This document shows positions 8,774 to 17,522 of a DNA stretch of 34,603 bases, piece after piece (position 1 is the first letter of the stretch; every line of letters begins with the position of its first letter). The translations under genes and the position numbers were made by a program. The stretch lies in NCBI GenBank assembly GCA_002328745.1, contig DCVQ01000035.1, positions 28,735 through 63,337 on the forward strand, given 5' to 3'. The notes below the pieces were generated by a model. That model was not told where the DNA came from. It ran no database searches and worked only from the letters and a program-made list of their open reading frames with translations. This DNA comes from Actinobacteria bacterium UBA2184 (GTDB lineage: Bacteria > Actinomycetota > Coriobacteriia > Anaerosomatales > Anaerosomataceae).

Positions 8774-9659
8774 GGTCAGCCGGGGTCTCAGACACGGATG
8801 AGGGCGCGCACGCACGCTCACCCAACGCGCGGCCGGTGGGGGTGGCCGCCAGCCCGCCGAGCGCGGTCTCGCGAAGGCTCGGGGGAAGGCTCCTGCCCAC
8901 CTGTCCCATCGCGACCACCACCTCGTCGAAGGGTATCGGGAACCTGACACCGGCAAGGGCCATCTCGATCGCGGCGAGGGCCACCGCGGAGCCGCTCGCG
9001 TTGCGCACGACACACGGGAGCTCGACGAGCCCGCCGACGGGATCGCACACCAGCCCGAGCAGCCCCTGCAGTGCGAGAGCGGCCGCATGGCCGCACGTAT
9101 CGGGATCCGCGCCCGCAAGCTCGGCGCCTGCCGCCGCCGCCATGGCCGCCGCCGCGCCCACCTCGGCCTGGCATCCGCCGGCCGCTCCCGACAGCGTCGC
9201 GCGAGCGGCGATGACCGCTCCGACGGCGCCCGCGGCGAACAGTGCGGAGGTCACCGCGTCGCGCGGAGCGCTACGGGCGCGTGCCACCGCGAGCAACACC
9301 GCGGGGACGACTCCGGAGGCGCCAGCGGTGGGCGCCGCGACGATCCGTCCCATGCGGGAGTTCGTCTCGCCGACCGCCAACGCGTGCGCCAGGGTGTCGC
9401 GGAACGAGTCGCCGATGAGACCGGGGCCCGAAAGCACCTGTGCCGCGTCTCCGCCCGTGAAACCGGACCTGGACCGTTCGGGATTCGCCAGCCCTGCCGC
9501 GATGGATGCCTCCATGACCGCGAGCTCGGCGTCCATGCGGGCGATCACGTCGGCCTCAGCGGCGCCCGACTCGAGAATCTCGAGTGCGAGGGCGGCCGCG
9601 CCGAGGGAGCCCGCCGAAGCGGCGGCATGCGCCAAGTCTGCGAACGTCGTGTACGCCAC
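8763..9659 (-). CDS. sdaAA: L-serine dehydratase, iron-sulfur-dependent, alpha subunit
   Basis: 298 residues. This subunit carries the [4Fe-4S] cluster that deaminates L-serine to pyruvate and ammonia in the cytoplasm, an oxygen-sensitive reaction. The three cluster Cys typical of the family are present: Cys163 in GGCQAEVG, Cys205 in CDPVGG and Cys216 in LPCVVRN; the last two keep the family's 11-residue spacing. AAPTAGASGVVPAVL and ETNSRMGRIV are family hallmarks. Start GTG 9659 follows GGAGGAACGGGAGGG; the open frame runs further upstream but that part is Pro/Arg-rich shadow sequence. The beta subunit is not adjacent: it lies at 12235-12906, across the feo operon. The histidine kinase gene overlaps its 3' end. 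Confidence 0.93.
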   Translation of the reverse strand: MAYTTFADLAHAAASAGSLGAAALALEILESGAAEADVIARMDAELAVMEASIAAGLANPERSRSGFTGGDAAQVLSGPGLIGDSFRDTLAHALAVGETNSRMGRIVAAPTAGASGVVPAVLLAVARARSAPRDAVTSALFAAGAVGAVIAARATLSGAAGGCQAEVGAAAAMAAAAGAELAGADPDTCGHAAALALQGLLGLVCDPVGGLVELPCVVRNASGSAVALAAIEMALAGVRFPIPFDEVVVAMGQVGRSLPPSLRETALGGLAATPTGRALGERACAPSSVSETPADHED

Positions 9660-9683
9660 GAGCCCTCCCGTTCCTCCGGGCTG

Positions 9684-9689
9684 ATTGTA
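9684..9689 (-). promoter_or_regulatory. Candidate -10 element for sdaAA
   Basis: TACAAT on the minus strand within TACAATCAG, about 25 bp upstream of the sdaAA start. The same nine bases occur just upstream of sdaAB (12910-12918), suggesting both split subunit genes keep their own similar promoters. No clear -35 box. Confidence 0.4.
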
Positions 9690-9714
9690 GCGCGAGGACG
9701 GCCTACGGCGGGGG

Positions 9715-9775
9715 TTGACGCGGCAAGCGGAGCAAGTTAGCATGCAGTTTGCTTGGTACTTAGTACACACTAACT
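9715..9775 (+). promoter_or_regulatory. Candidate feoAB promoter and operator
   Basis: TTGACG (9715-9720), a 17-bp spacer and TAGCAT (9738-9743) form a reasonable promoter in an A/T-rich island. A 6-bp inverted repeat, AGTTAG (9735-9740) and CTAACT (9770-9775), overlaps the -10 element and the likely transcription start; inside it is the short palindrome GTACTTAGTAC (9756-9766). The position suits repressor binding. An iron-dependent DtxR/IdeR-type regulator would fit an iron-uptake operon, but the match to the known box is partial, so the regulator is inference. Confidence 0.45.
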
Positions 9776-9789
9776 CCGAAGGAGTGACC

Positions 9790-10155
<366 letters not shown>

Positions 10156-10156
10156 C

Positions 10157-12019
10157 GTGAGTGCCGGAGCATGCCACGTGACGCCGGAGGCGCCGGCGCG
10201 TGAGCCGGGACGCCCGACCCTCGTGCTAGCCGGAAACCCCAACGTGGGCAAGTCGGTCTTCTTCAACGCGCTCACCGGCACCTACGTCGACGTCAGCAAC
10301 TTCCCGGGTACGACGGTCGAGATCTCCCGCGGCCGCCACAACGGGTACGACGTTTTGGACACGCCGGGAGTCTACGGCGTCGGGTCGTTCAACGACGAAG
10401 AGGCGGTCGCGCGGGACGTCATCTGCGACGCGGACATCGTCGTCAACGTCATCGACGCGGTGCGGCCCGAACGCGACCTGTTCCTGACGCTTCAGCTGAT
10501 CGATCTCGGGCTTCCCATGATCGTCGCGCTCAACATGGCCGACGAGGCGCGCCGACAGGGTGTCGCGGTCGACCGCGCGGCGCTCGAGGACGCCCTCGGC
10601 GTGCCGGTGGTCGAGACGGTCGCCGTGCAGGGAGCGGGGCTCGAAGAGCTCGTGGAGCGCCTGCCGGAGGCCCGTCCGGGCCGGCGCGACGCCGTTCTCG
10701 ATGCCGAGGTCCTGCCGCTCGCGGAGCGCGTCGGGTCGTCCGCCGCGGCGCTGCTCGCGCTCGAGGGCGACGAGACCATCGCGTCGCGTCACGGAATCGA
10801 GCCGGGAAGCAGCAGGGACGCCATCTACTCGGCCCGCCGCGATCGGGTGAACGCGCTCGTTGCCAGCACCGTGAGCGCGGCGGAGACCGGGCTCGGCTTC
10901 GGGGCCCGGCTTTCGCGGGTCATGATCCACCCGCTCACCGGGCTGCCCCTGCTGGGCGCTCTGCTCTACGTCGTGTACAAGGTGCTCGGCGAGTGGGTCG
11001 CCGGAGACATCGTCGGCCTCACCGAGGAGACCCTCATGCAGGGGCTGTACGAGCCCTGGGTGCGAGGCCTCGTGGGGCAGTTCTTCGAGAGCGGCTCGGC
11101 GGCGTTCACGTTCCTCGCGGGCGAGTTCGGCGTCCTCACGATGACCGCGACGTATCTGGTCGGCGTGATCCTGCCGCTGGTCGCGGGATTCTACGTGCTG
11201 ATGTCGCTGCTCGAGGACTCGGGCTACCTGCCGAGGATCGCCGCGCTCGCGGACCGGGCGCTCACCGGCATCGGCCTGAACGGTCGTGCGGTCATCCCGC
11301 TGATCCTCGGCCTCGGGTGCGTCACGATGGGAACGCTCACGACGCGCATCCTGGGCTCGAAGCGCGAGCGGTTCATCGCGACCGCGCTCATGGCGATCGC
11401 GGTGCCGTGCTCGGCCCAGATCGCCGTCATCGCGGCGCTCATGGCCCGCGTCGGCGGCTGGTACACCGCCGCCTACCTCGGGCTGCTGCTGGCGATCTTC
11501 GCGATCATCGGCACGCTGCTCAATCGGCTGACGCCGGGGGTCTCGACCGACCTGCTCATCGACCTGCCGCCGCTTCGGCTTCCGCGGGTCGGCAACGTCG
11601 CCCGCAAGAGCGCCACCAAGGTGTGGCACTTCATGCGGGAGGTGTCCGTCTTCTTCCTCGCCGGCGCCGCGCTGGTATCGGCGCTGGACATCAGCGGCGC
11701 TCTGGGATGGATACAGACGGTCGCCGCACCGCTGACCGTGAGCTGGCTGCACCTGCCCGCGGAGGCCGCGACAGCGTTCGTGATGGGCTTCGTGCGCCGC
11801 GACTTCGGGGCCGCGGGGTTCTTCACGATGGATCTCACGTCGGCGCAGCTGCTCGTGGGGATGGTGACGATCACGCTGTTCGTGCCCTGCATCGCGAGCA
11901 TGATGGTCATCCTGAAGGAACGCGGCTGGCGCTACCTCGTCGGCCTGTTCGCCGGCTCGATCGGCGTGGCGTTCCTGATCGGCGGCCTGCTCGCCCGTGC
12001 CCTGGAGGTGATCGCGTGA
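10157..12019 (+). CDS. feoB: Ferrous iron transport protein B (GTPase-coupled membrane transporter)
   Basis: 620 residues, on the short side for FeoB. The cytoplasmic G domain has G1 GNPNVGKS (26-33), a switch region with FPGTTVE, G3 DTPG (68-71) and G4 NMAD (near 126), followed by the helical guanine-dissociation-inhibitor region and the multi-helix membrane core. The core keeps the Cys-containing gate motifs LGLGCVTMGTLTTR, AVPCSAQ and FVPCIASMM. FeoB imports Fe2+ across the cytoplasmic membrane, the main iron route in anoxic settings. Start GTG 10157 lies one base after the feoA stop, with GCGAGG upstream. The next gene overlaps its stop by three bases. Confidence 0.96.
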   Translation: MSAGACHVTPEAPAREPGRPTLVLAGNPNVGKSVFFNALTGTYVDVSNFPGTTVEISRGRHNGYDVLDTPGVYGVGSFNDEEAVARDVICDADIVVNVIDAVRPERDLFLTLQLIDLGLPMIVALNMADEARRQGVAVDRAALEDALGVPVVETVAVQGAGLEELVERLPEARPGRRDAVLDAEVLPLAERVGSSAAALLALEGDETIASRHGIEPGSSRDAIYSARRDRVNALVASTVSAAETGLGFGARLSRVMIHPLTGLPLLGALLYVVYKVLGEWVAGDIVGLTEETLMQGLYEPWVRGLVGQFFESGSAAFTFLAGEFGVLTMTATYLVGVILPLVAGFYVLMSLLEDSGYLPRIAALADRALTGIGLNGRAVIPLILGLGCVTMGTLTTRILGSKRERFIATALMAIAVPCSAQIAVIAALMARVGGWYTAAYLGLLLAIFAIIGTLLNRLTPGVSTDLLIDLPPLRLPRVGNVARKSATKVWHFMREVSVFFLAGAALVSALDISGALGWIQTVAAPLTVSWLHLPAEAATAFVMGFVRRDFGAAGFFTMDLTSAQLLVGMVTITLFVPCIASMMVILKERGWRYLVGLFAGSIGVAFLIGGLLARALEVIA

Positions 12020-12222
12020 GCCGGCGCAAAACAACGGCGACCGGCGGCGCCTCCGTGCAGGAGGCGTCCGTAGGGGCCGCCGCTCCCGGTACGGCATGCC
12101 CCACGTGCGGCTTCGTGTCCGAGGGTATCCGGTGCCCCCGCTGTTACGCGCTCAAGGCGGTCGCGTGCGGCGGAGCGTGCTCGCGGTGCCCGGCCGCGAA
12201 GGGCGGCTGCTCGGCCGCCTAG
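12016..12222 (+). CDS. Small Cys-rich protein coupled to feoB (zinc-ribbon-like plus Cys cluster)
   Basis: 68 residues, GTG start at 12016 overlapping the feoB TGA by three bases (GTGA), a classic coupled arrangement. It carries eight Cys: CPTC and CPRC form a probable zinc ribbon or rubredoxin-like site, followed by ACGGACSRCPAAKGGC. There is no membrane helix, unlike the short FeoB-associated Cys-rich membrane proteins. Its place in the operon matches that of FeoC-type accessory proteins, some of which carry Cys clusters, but it lacks a recognisable winged helix. Likely an iron or iron-sulfur binding accessory of Feo; function unproven. Confidence 0.75.
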   Translation: MSRRKTTATGGASVQEASVGAAAPGTACPTCGFVSEGIRCPRCYALKAVACGGACSRCPAAKGGCSAA

Positions 12223-12234
12223 GCGAGGGCGAGG

Positions 12235-12906
12235 TCAGACGGCGGGCACGACGCGCGTGGCGATCACGCCGTCGAGGGCCGTGACGCCGGACGCGACCGC
12301 GTCGCTCACGGGCTGGTCGGTCTCGATGAGCATGAGGGCGCGCGCTCCCCGGCGCTCGCGGAAGACCTGCATCGACGCGATGTTGATCACGGCAGCGGCG
12401 AGTCGCGCCGAGACCGCCGCGACAACGCCCGGCTGGTCGTGATGCACGACGGCGAGAGCGGGCAGATCGCCGGTGAGTCTCACCGGGAAGTCATCTATGA
12501 GCGTGACCTCGACGTTGCCGGCGCCGAGCGACGACCCCTGCACGAGGATGCGGTCTCCCGCCCGGGTCTCGAGCTCCATGCGGGCGGTGTTGGGATGCAC
12601 GTCGCCGAGGTCGGCCGCCTCGAAGGAGACCTCCAGCCCCGCCTCCCCGGCCAGATCGAACGCGTGGCGGATGGCGGTGTCCTCGGGCGCGAGGCCCAGA
12701 AGCCCTGCAACGAGCGCGAGGTCGGTTCCGTGCCCGCGGCCGGTGGTGGCGAACGAGCCGTGGAGGGTGATCCGTGCCGAGCGGACCGCGTCGCCCGCGA
12801 TCGCCCGTGCGAGCGCGCCGAGCCGCACAGCGCCGGCCGTGTGGCTGGAGCTCGGCCCCACCATGATCGGGCCGACGATGTCGAAGACGCTGCGTTGGCG
12901 CACCAT
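12235..12906 (-). CDS. sdaAB: L-serine dehydratase, iron-sulfur-dependent, beta subunit
   Basis: 223 residues. The beta subunit pairs with the cluster-bearing alpha subunit. The N-terminal domain has VFDIVGPIMVGPSSSHTAGA and FATTGRGHGTD, both family signatures, and the C-terminal 75 residues are an ACT domain (AVVHHDQPGVVAAVSARL, INIASMQVFRERRGARA), usually a serine or amino-acid sensing module. Start ATG 12906 (with GTG as the next codon) has no ribosome site; a TACAAT -10 box ends six bases before it, so the mRNA may be leaderless. An upstream in-frame ATG at 12942 lies before that box and is less likely. The alpha gene is 2.6 kb away, beyond feoAB. Confidence 0.93.
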   Translation of the reverse strand: MVRQRSVFDIVGPIMVGPSSSHTAGAVRLGALARAIAGDAVRSARITLHGSFATTGRGHGTDLALVAGLLGLAPEDTAIRHAFDLAGEAGLEVSFEAADLGDVHPNTARMELETRAGDRILVQGSSLGAGNVEVTLIDDFPVRLTGDLPALAVVHHDQPGVVAAVSARLAAAVINIASMQVFRERRGARALMLIETDQPVSDAVASGVTALDGVIATRVVPAV

Positions 12907-12912
12907 TCGCTG

Positions 12913-12918
12913 ATTGTA
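12913..12918 (-). promoter_or_regulatory. Candidate -10 element for sdaAB, placing the transcript start at the ATG
   Basis: TACAAT on the minus strand, within TACAATCAG as at sdaAA, followed by only six bases before the ATG. Transcription from it would begin at or next to the start codon. The -35 region is weak. Confidence 0.4.
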
Positions 12919-13004
12919 CCGCGCTGCGTTGTGCGCCTGCACACGTGGGCGTATGCTGTCCGGGCGCGTCAGCGCCGTTCAGGCAAGCATCGGGAAGGAC
13001 GATG

Positions 13005-13523
13005 ATGGTAGACGAGAACGAAGAACTGCACGAGGGGACCGTGGCCGCTCCGAACCGCACGGTCATCATCATGCTCGGCGTGATCGTCGTGCTGCTTGCG
13101 GCCATCGTGGTCGTGGTCATGCTCGGCAACGCGAAGGATGACGGGACTCCCCAGGCGGCCGCCCCCACGACGGGCGCGCCCGCAGCCCCGACCGGCGAAC
13201 AGACCATGGTCGCCGAGGGGAAGACGCCCGAAGAGCACGTGGCTGCCTATTTCGACGCCGTGGTCGCCAAGGACTACGCTACCGCTTTCGCGCTTCAGCC
13301 TGCCGATAAGATCGCTGGCAGGACCGTGGAGTCGTACCAGGCCGACGTCGAAGGCTACGGCATCAGCGCGTACACGATCCTGGGCTCCGGCGAGCAGCAG
13401 GGTTACACCCAGGTCACGGCGTCGGTCACGACAGCCGCGATCGGCGAGGTCAAGTACGTGTGGTCGTTCCAGGAGACCGCCGAGGGCTGGGTCGTCGTAG
13501 CACGTGACCTGATCTTCGAATAG
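13005..13523 (+). CDS. Single-pass membrane protein with an NTF2/SnoaL-like extracytoplasmic domain, unknown function
   Basis: 172 residues from ATG 13005 (GGAAGGA lies five bases upstream; the ATG at 13002 is too close to it). A short acidic N-terminus is followed by one membrane helix (about 20-40, TVIIMLGVIVVLLAAIVVVVML), an Ala/Pro/Thr linker, and a domain of about 100 residues (TPEEHVAAYFDAVVAKDYATAF then beta strands ending GWVVVARDLIF). That pattern resembles DUF4878/NTF2-like domains of secreted actinobacterial proteins, by eye only. It stands alone between sdaAB (divergent) and the helicase gene. Confidence 0.65.
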   Translation: MVDENEELHEGTVAAPNRTVIIMLGVIVVLLAAIVVVVMLGNAKDDGTPQAAAPTTGAPAAPTGEQTMVAEGKTPEEHVAAYFDAVVAKDYATAFALQPADKIAGRTVESYQADVEGYGISAYTILGSGEQQGYTQVTASVTTAAIGEVKYVWSFQETAEGWVVVARDLIFE

Positions 13524-13550
13524 CACGCGGCACTCCAGCGATACTCCAGG

Positions 13551-13572
13551 CGGCGTCCCGACAGGGGCGCCG
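13551..13572 (+). terminator. Terminator-like hairpin after the NTF2-like membrane protein gene
   Basis: CGGCGTCCC and GGGGCGCCG pair into a nine-bp stem (one G-U) with a GACA loop, 28 bp after the stop codon. No T-run follows, so termination by this hairpin alone is uncertain. Confidence 0.45.
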
Positions 13573-13657
13573 CTCGTGCGTTGAGCCAAAGAATCGCGCC
13601 GCGGACGGGGGTAGGACGCGCTCCGGCGGGTCACACCCGCGTGCTACGCTTCCTGGC

Positions 13658-16561
13658 ATGGTCCGAGAACCTCTGGCATCGCTTCTCCAGCCGGGCACCG
13701 ACGCCGATGTGGCGAAGGCGTACTCGACGCTGGCCGAGCGCGCCCTCGGCGTGGGCCACGGCTTCGAGGACGAGGTCGCGTTCGTGGACCTGGAGACCAC
13801 CGGCTTCGACCCCGGCGCGGATGAGGTGATCGAGATGGCCGTGCTCGTCGCACGGGGGCCGGAGGTCCTCGAGCGGTGGAGCACGCTCGTGCGCCCCGCG
13901 CGGCCGGTGCCGTACGAGACCACGCAACTCACCGGGATCACCGACGCCATGCTCGTAGGTGCCCCTCCCGCCGAAAGCGCCGCGCTCGAGCTCGCCCGGA
14001 TCGTCGGCCCCCGGCCCCTGATCGCCCACAACGCATCGTTCGACCGCGCCTTCCTCGAGCGGCTGGGCTTCGGCGGGGGGCGGCTCCGCGGCGGGTGGAT
14101 CGATTCCCTCGAGATGACGCGCATCGCGCTGCCGCGGCTGCGCTCGCACCGGCTCACCGACCTTGCGCGCGCCTTCGGCGTTCCCGAAGGGACCGCGCAC
14201 CGCGCCGCCGATGACGTCGAGGCGCTCTTCAACATCTGGCGGATCGCGCTCTGCGCGCTCACCGACCTGCCGCCGGCGGTGCTCCGCGAGATCGCGCGTA
14301 TCGCGGCGGACGTGCCGGGGTGGACGCTCGCGCCGGTGCTCTCCCACATGGCGGCCGGGGCCGCCCCGGGCGCCTTCGATCTGCGGCGCACGCGCACCGA
14401 CCGGCTGCGAAGCGAGCGGCACGCGGAACTCGCCGACGCGGCCGAGATCGACCTCACGACGCCCGAGCCGCGCGACGTGCTCGCGGAGTTCTCGCCCGAA
14501 GGTGCCGTGGGACGCATGTACGAGGGCTACGAGACGCGGGAAGAGCAGGCCCGCATGGCGGAGGCGGTGCTCGAGGCGTTCGCCTCGCGTCGGCCGGTCG
14601 CCGTCGAGGCGGGCACGGGAGTCGGCAAATCCGTCGCCTACCTCGTCCCGGCCGCGGCGTTCGCCAAGTGCAACGGCATCGCGATCGGCATCGCCACGAA
14701 GACGAACACGCTCATGGACCAGCTGGTGCACCGCGAGCTGCCGCAACTCGTCAAGGCGCTCGACCCGGACCTGCGCTTCACGGCCCTCAAGGGCTACGAG
14801 CACTACTTCTGCCTCCGCAAGCTGCAGCGCATCGTCGAAGCGCCCGCCGACCAGGAGGCCGCCGCGGCGATCGCCATGCTGCTCTCGTGGGTCGCGCAGA
14901 CGTCCTGGGGCGACCGCGAAGGCATCAACCTGCACTGGCCGCCGGCGCTCAAGTCGCAGGTGACGGCCTCGTTCGCGGACTGCACCAAAAAGCGGTGCCG
15001 CTACTTCCCCGGGCACTGCTACCTGCACGGCGTCCGGCGCCGCGCGGCGGGAGCCCATATCGTCGTCACCAACCACGCGCTGCTTTTCCGCGACCTGATG
15101 GCCGATGGCGGCATCCTCCCGCCTGTGCGCTACTGGATCGTCGACGAGGCGCACGCGGCGGAGGCCGAGGCGCGAGACCAGCTGTCGGTGGGCGCCGGCC
15201 ACTCGGACGTCCGCGGCCTTCTCGGCGCGCTGCACGCCCGGGGCCGGGGCGGGATGCTCGGCGCGCTGCGCGCGCGCCTCGTGCTCTCCGAGGGAGATGG
15301 CACGTCCGCGGTCACGGCGATCGACGATCTGCGCCCCGTTCTCGAGGAGGCGATGACGATCGCCGACTCGTTCTTCGACTTCGTGAAGGATCTCGGCAGC
15401 GGCGCGCGGAGCACGTACGACCGCGTCGAGTTCCGCGTCACGGCGGAGCTGCGCGAATCGGGCTCCTGGGGAGTGGCGAGCGGCGTGGGACGGTCGCTCG
15501 TCCGCCGTCTCGAGGAGGTGCTGCGCCACGGCCGCGCGCTCATGACCGCGCTCGAGGAAGCGGGAGACGCGTACACCGAGCAGCGATTCGACCTCGCGGG
15601 ACAGCTGTCGGGCGTCGCCGAGCAGCTCGAAGGGCTGGTCGCCGTGCTCGACGGCAGCGACGAGGGGTTCGTCTACGCCGTGACGCTCGACCGCCGCCGC
15701 GACTTCCCCGGAGAGCGGCTCGACGCGTACAGGCTCGACGTGGGCGAGGCGCTCGCCGAGCAGTTCTACCCGAAGGTGCACGCGGTGGTGTACACGTCGG
15801 CCACCATCGCCGCGGGAGACGACTTCTCGCACTTCACGCGCGCCATCGGGCTCGACCGGCTCGGCGAGTCGGGGTTCCGGACCCTGCGCCTCGACAGCAG
15901 CTACGACTTCGAGCGGCAGATGGCGGTCTTCGTGCCGACCGGCCTGCCCGAGCCGTGCCAGCCGTCGTCGGGGGGTTACGGCGCCTACGTCGACGCGCTG
16001 TCGTCGCTCCTGTACGACGTGCACGTGGCCATGCGGGGCTCGGTGCTGACCCTGTTCACCAACCGGCGGGACATGGACGAGCTCTACCGGCGGCTGGCGC
16101 TGCCGCTCGAGGAGGCCGGGCTGCGCCTGCTCGTGCAGAGCAGGGGCGTGTCGCGGAAGCGCGTGGCGGACGACTTCATCGCCGACGAGAGCGTCTCGCT
16201 GTTCGCCACCAAGTCGTTCTGGGAGGGGTTCGACGCGCGCGGCGACACGCTGCGGTGCGTCGTCGTGCCACGGCTGCCGTTCGGCCCCGTGAACGATCCC
16301 ATCCTCGAGGAGCGGCGCGATCGCGACGCGGGCTGGTGGGAGCACTTCTACCTGCCCGAGGCGATCCTGGAGCTCAAGCAGGCCGCCGGCCGCCTGATCA
16401 GGTCCTCCACCGATCGCGGCTGTCTCGTGCTCGCGGACGCGCGGCTGGTAGGCCAGAAGCCCTACGCCCGCCGGTTCCTGGACGCGCTTCCGGTCCGCGA
16501 TGTCGAGCGGCTGCCCGCAGACGCCATCGGCGACGCGATACGGGAGCGGTTCGGCGGCTGA
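13658..16561 (+). CDS. DinG-family iron-sulfur helicase fused to an N-terminal DEDDh 3'-5' exonuclease
   Basis: 967 residues. Residues about 38-210 are a DnaQ-like exonuclease: motif I FVDLETTGF (Asp44, Glu46), motif II AHNASFDRAF, motif III HRAADDVEAL. From about 285 comes a superfamily 2 XPD/DinG helicase: Walker A EAGTGVGKS (near 316-324), DEAH (near 495-498), four Cys set as for a [4Fe-4S] cluster (385, 442, 447, 454), and the C-terminal SFWEGFDARG and QAAGRLIR motifs. The exonuclease-DinG fusion is known in Firmicutes. It acts on damaged or structured DNA. ATG 13658 has no ribosome site; a TACGCT box eight bases upstream suggests a leaderless transcript. Two WYL regulators follow on the other strand. 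Confidence 0.92.
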   Translation: MVREPLASLLQPGTDADVAKAYSTLAERALGVGHGFEDEVAFVDLETTGFDPGADEVIEMAVLVARGPEVLERWSTLVRPARPVPYETTQLTGITDAMLVGAPPAESAALELARIVGPRPLIAHNASFDRAFLERLGFGGGRLRGGWIDSLEMTRIALPRLRSHRLTDLARAFGVPEGTAHRAADDVEALFNIWRIALCALTDLPPAVLREIARIAADVPGWTLAPVLSHMAAGAAPGAFDLRRTRTDRLRSERHAELADAAEIDLTTPEPRDVLAEFSPEGAVGRMYEGYETREEQARMAEAVLEAFASRRPVAVEAGTGVGKSVAYLVPAAAFAKCNGIAIGIATKTNTLMDQLVHRELPQLVKALDPDLRFTALKGYEHYFCLRKLQRIVEAPADQEAAAAIAMLLSWVAQTSWGDREGINLHWPPALKSQVTASFADCTKKRCRYFPGHCYLHGVRRRAAGAHIVVTNHALLFRDLMADGGILPPVRYWIVDEAHAAEAEARDQLSVGAGHSDVRGLLGALHARGRGGMLGALRARLVLSEGDGTSAVTAIDDLRPVLEEAMTIADSFFDFVKDLGSGARSTYDRVEFRVTAELRESGSWGVASGVGRSLVRRLEEVLRHGRALMTALEEAGDAYTEQRFDLAGQLSGVAEQLEGLVAVLDGSDEGFVYAVTLDRRRDFPGERLDAYRLDVGEALAEQFYPKVHAVVYTSATIAAGDDFSHFTRAIGLDRLGESGFRTLRLDSSYDFERQMAVFVPTGLPEPCQPSSGGYGAYVDALSSLLYDVHVAMRGSVLTLFTNRRDMDELYRRLALPLEEAGLRLLVQSRGVSRKRVADDFIADESVSLFATKSFWEGFDARGDTLRCVVVPRLPFGPVNDPILEERRDRDAGWWEHFYLPEAILELKQAAGRLIRSSTDRGCLVLADARLVGQKPYARRFLDALPVRDVERLPADAIGDAIRERFGG

Positions 16562-16577
16562 CGCCCTCGCGCGCCGG

Positions 16578-17522
16578 CTACGCGAGTTCGCGCGCGAGGT
16601 GGCGGGCGAGCTCGCGGACAGCCGTCCGAACGCTTTCGGGTGCCGTCACCTCGGCCGCGCCGAGGTATGCCGCCACCTGGCGGGCGATCCAGGCGACCGA
16701 CTGGACGGGCACCTTCACGAGCGTGCTGCCGTCCGCGCGGAGCTCGGAGATCGCACCTGGCCAGGCCTGGGCGTCGGGCGGCGTCGTGCCGGGCGCGAAG
16801 ACCACCTCGGCTACAGGCAGCGTGCCGGGCGAGGGCGTGACGCCGATATGCGGAGGCATCGAGGGGGGCTCGAAGGTCTCGCCGGTCGGGGTGGCCGACC
16901 GGATGCGATCGAGACGGAAGACCCGTTCTTCGGCGGCGTCCTCGCAGAAGGCGACCACGTACCACGTGCCGAGCCGGTCGACGAGCACCCACGGATGCAC
17001 GACGCGCTCGCTGATCCTGCCGGTGGCGCCGGTGAGGTACACGATCCGCACCTTCTCGTGCGCTTCGCTTGCCGCTGCGAGCGTCGAGTACAGGGCGGCC
17101 ACGCCCTCGAGAGCGGCACCGGCCCGCAATGTCCGCTCGAGCTCCTCCGGCGATACGTCGTCGGCGGCCGCGGCGAGCAGCTTCCTGCGCACGGGGGCGG
17201 CGCTGTCGTGACCGGCGACGTCGAGCGCGCCGAGCAGCGCGCGGGCCTCGGGCCCGGTCAGCCGCAGCGCGCGGTCCATCGCGGGGAGGTCCATGTTCAC
17301 CGTCACGCGGTCGCCGTCGATCTCGAGGTCGATCAGATCGAAGGGCGAGAACGGGGGGACGCCGCACATCGTGAGCGTCATGAGGTCGCCGGTGATCTCC
17401 TCCGCGGTACCGCCCACGGCGGCTGCCAGGTCGGCGACCGTATGGGTCTCTCCGCGCGTGAGCAAGGGCAGGAGGACGAGCAGCCTGCGCGCCCGCGTGG
17501 CGCTGTCCGGCCGCCTAGGCAT
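16578..17522 (-). CDS. WYL-domain transcriptional regulator, second of a tandem pair (PafC-like)
   Basis: 314 residues from ATG 17522, which overlaps the end of the upstream WYL gene by eight bases. An N-terminal winged-helix-like segment (TRARRLLVLLPLLTRGETHT to GDLMTLT) is followed by a WYL domain with the GTWYVVAFC core, then a WCX-like C-terminal region (LVKVPVQSVAWIARQVAAYLG). Tandem WYL proteins in Actinobacteria (PafB and PafC) form a heterodimeric activator of the DNA-damage response; the arrangement here is the same. Orthology is inferred from gene order and architecture. The proteasome gene pafA is not in the window. The gene ends 16 bp from the helicase gene, convergently. Confidence 0.85.
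   Translation of the reverse strand: MPRRPDSATRARRLLVLLPLLTRGETHTVADLAAAVGGTAEEITGDLMTLTMCGVPPFSPFDLIDLEIDGDRVTVNMDLPAMDRALRLTGPEARALLGALDVAGHDSAAPVRRKLLAAAADDVSPEELERTLRAGAALEGVAALYSTLAAASEAHEKVRIVYLTGATGRISERVVHPWVLVDRLGTWYVVAFCEDAAEERVFRLDRIRSATPTGETFEPPSMPPHIGVTPSPGTLPVAEVVFAPGTTPPDAQAWPGAISELRADGSTLVKVPVQSVAWIARQVAAYLGAAEVTAPESVRTAVRELARHLARELA

Noticed and set aside
10226..12097. A 623-codon open frame antisense to feoB
   Set aside because: Composition is typical of a shadow frame (Arg, Asp, His, Gln rich, no membrane or domain pattern) and feoB is fully recognisable on the other strand.
13631..16345. A 904-codon open frame antisense to the exonuclease-helicase gene
   Set aside because: It is an Arg/Gly/Ala-rich shadow produced by the GC-rich codon pattern of the plus-strand gene, with no domain and no ribosome site; the plus-strand product has complete motifs.
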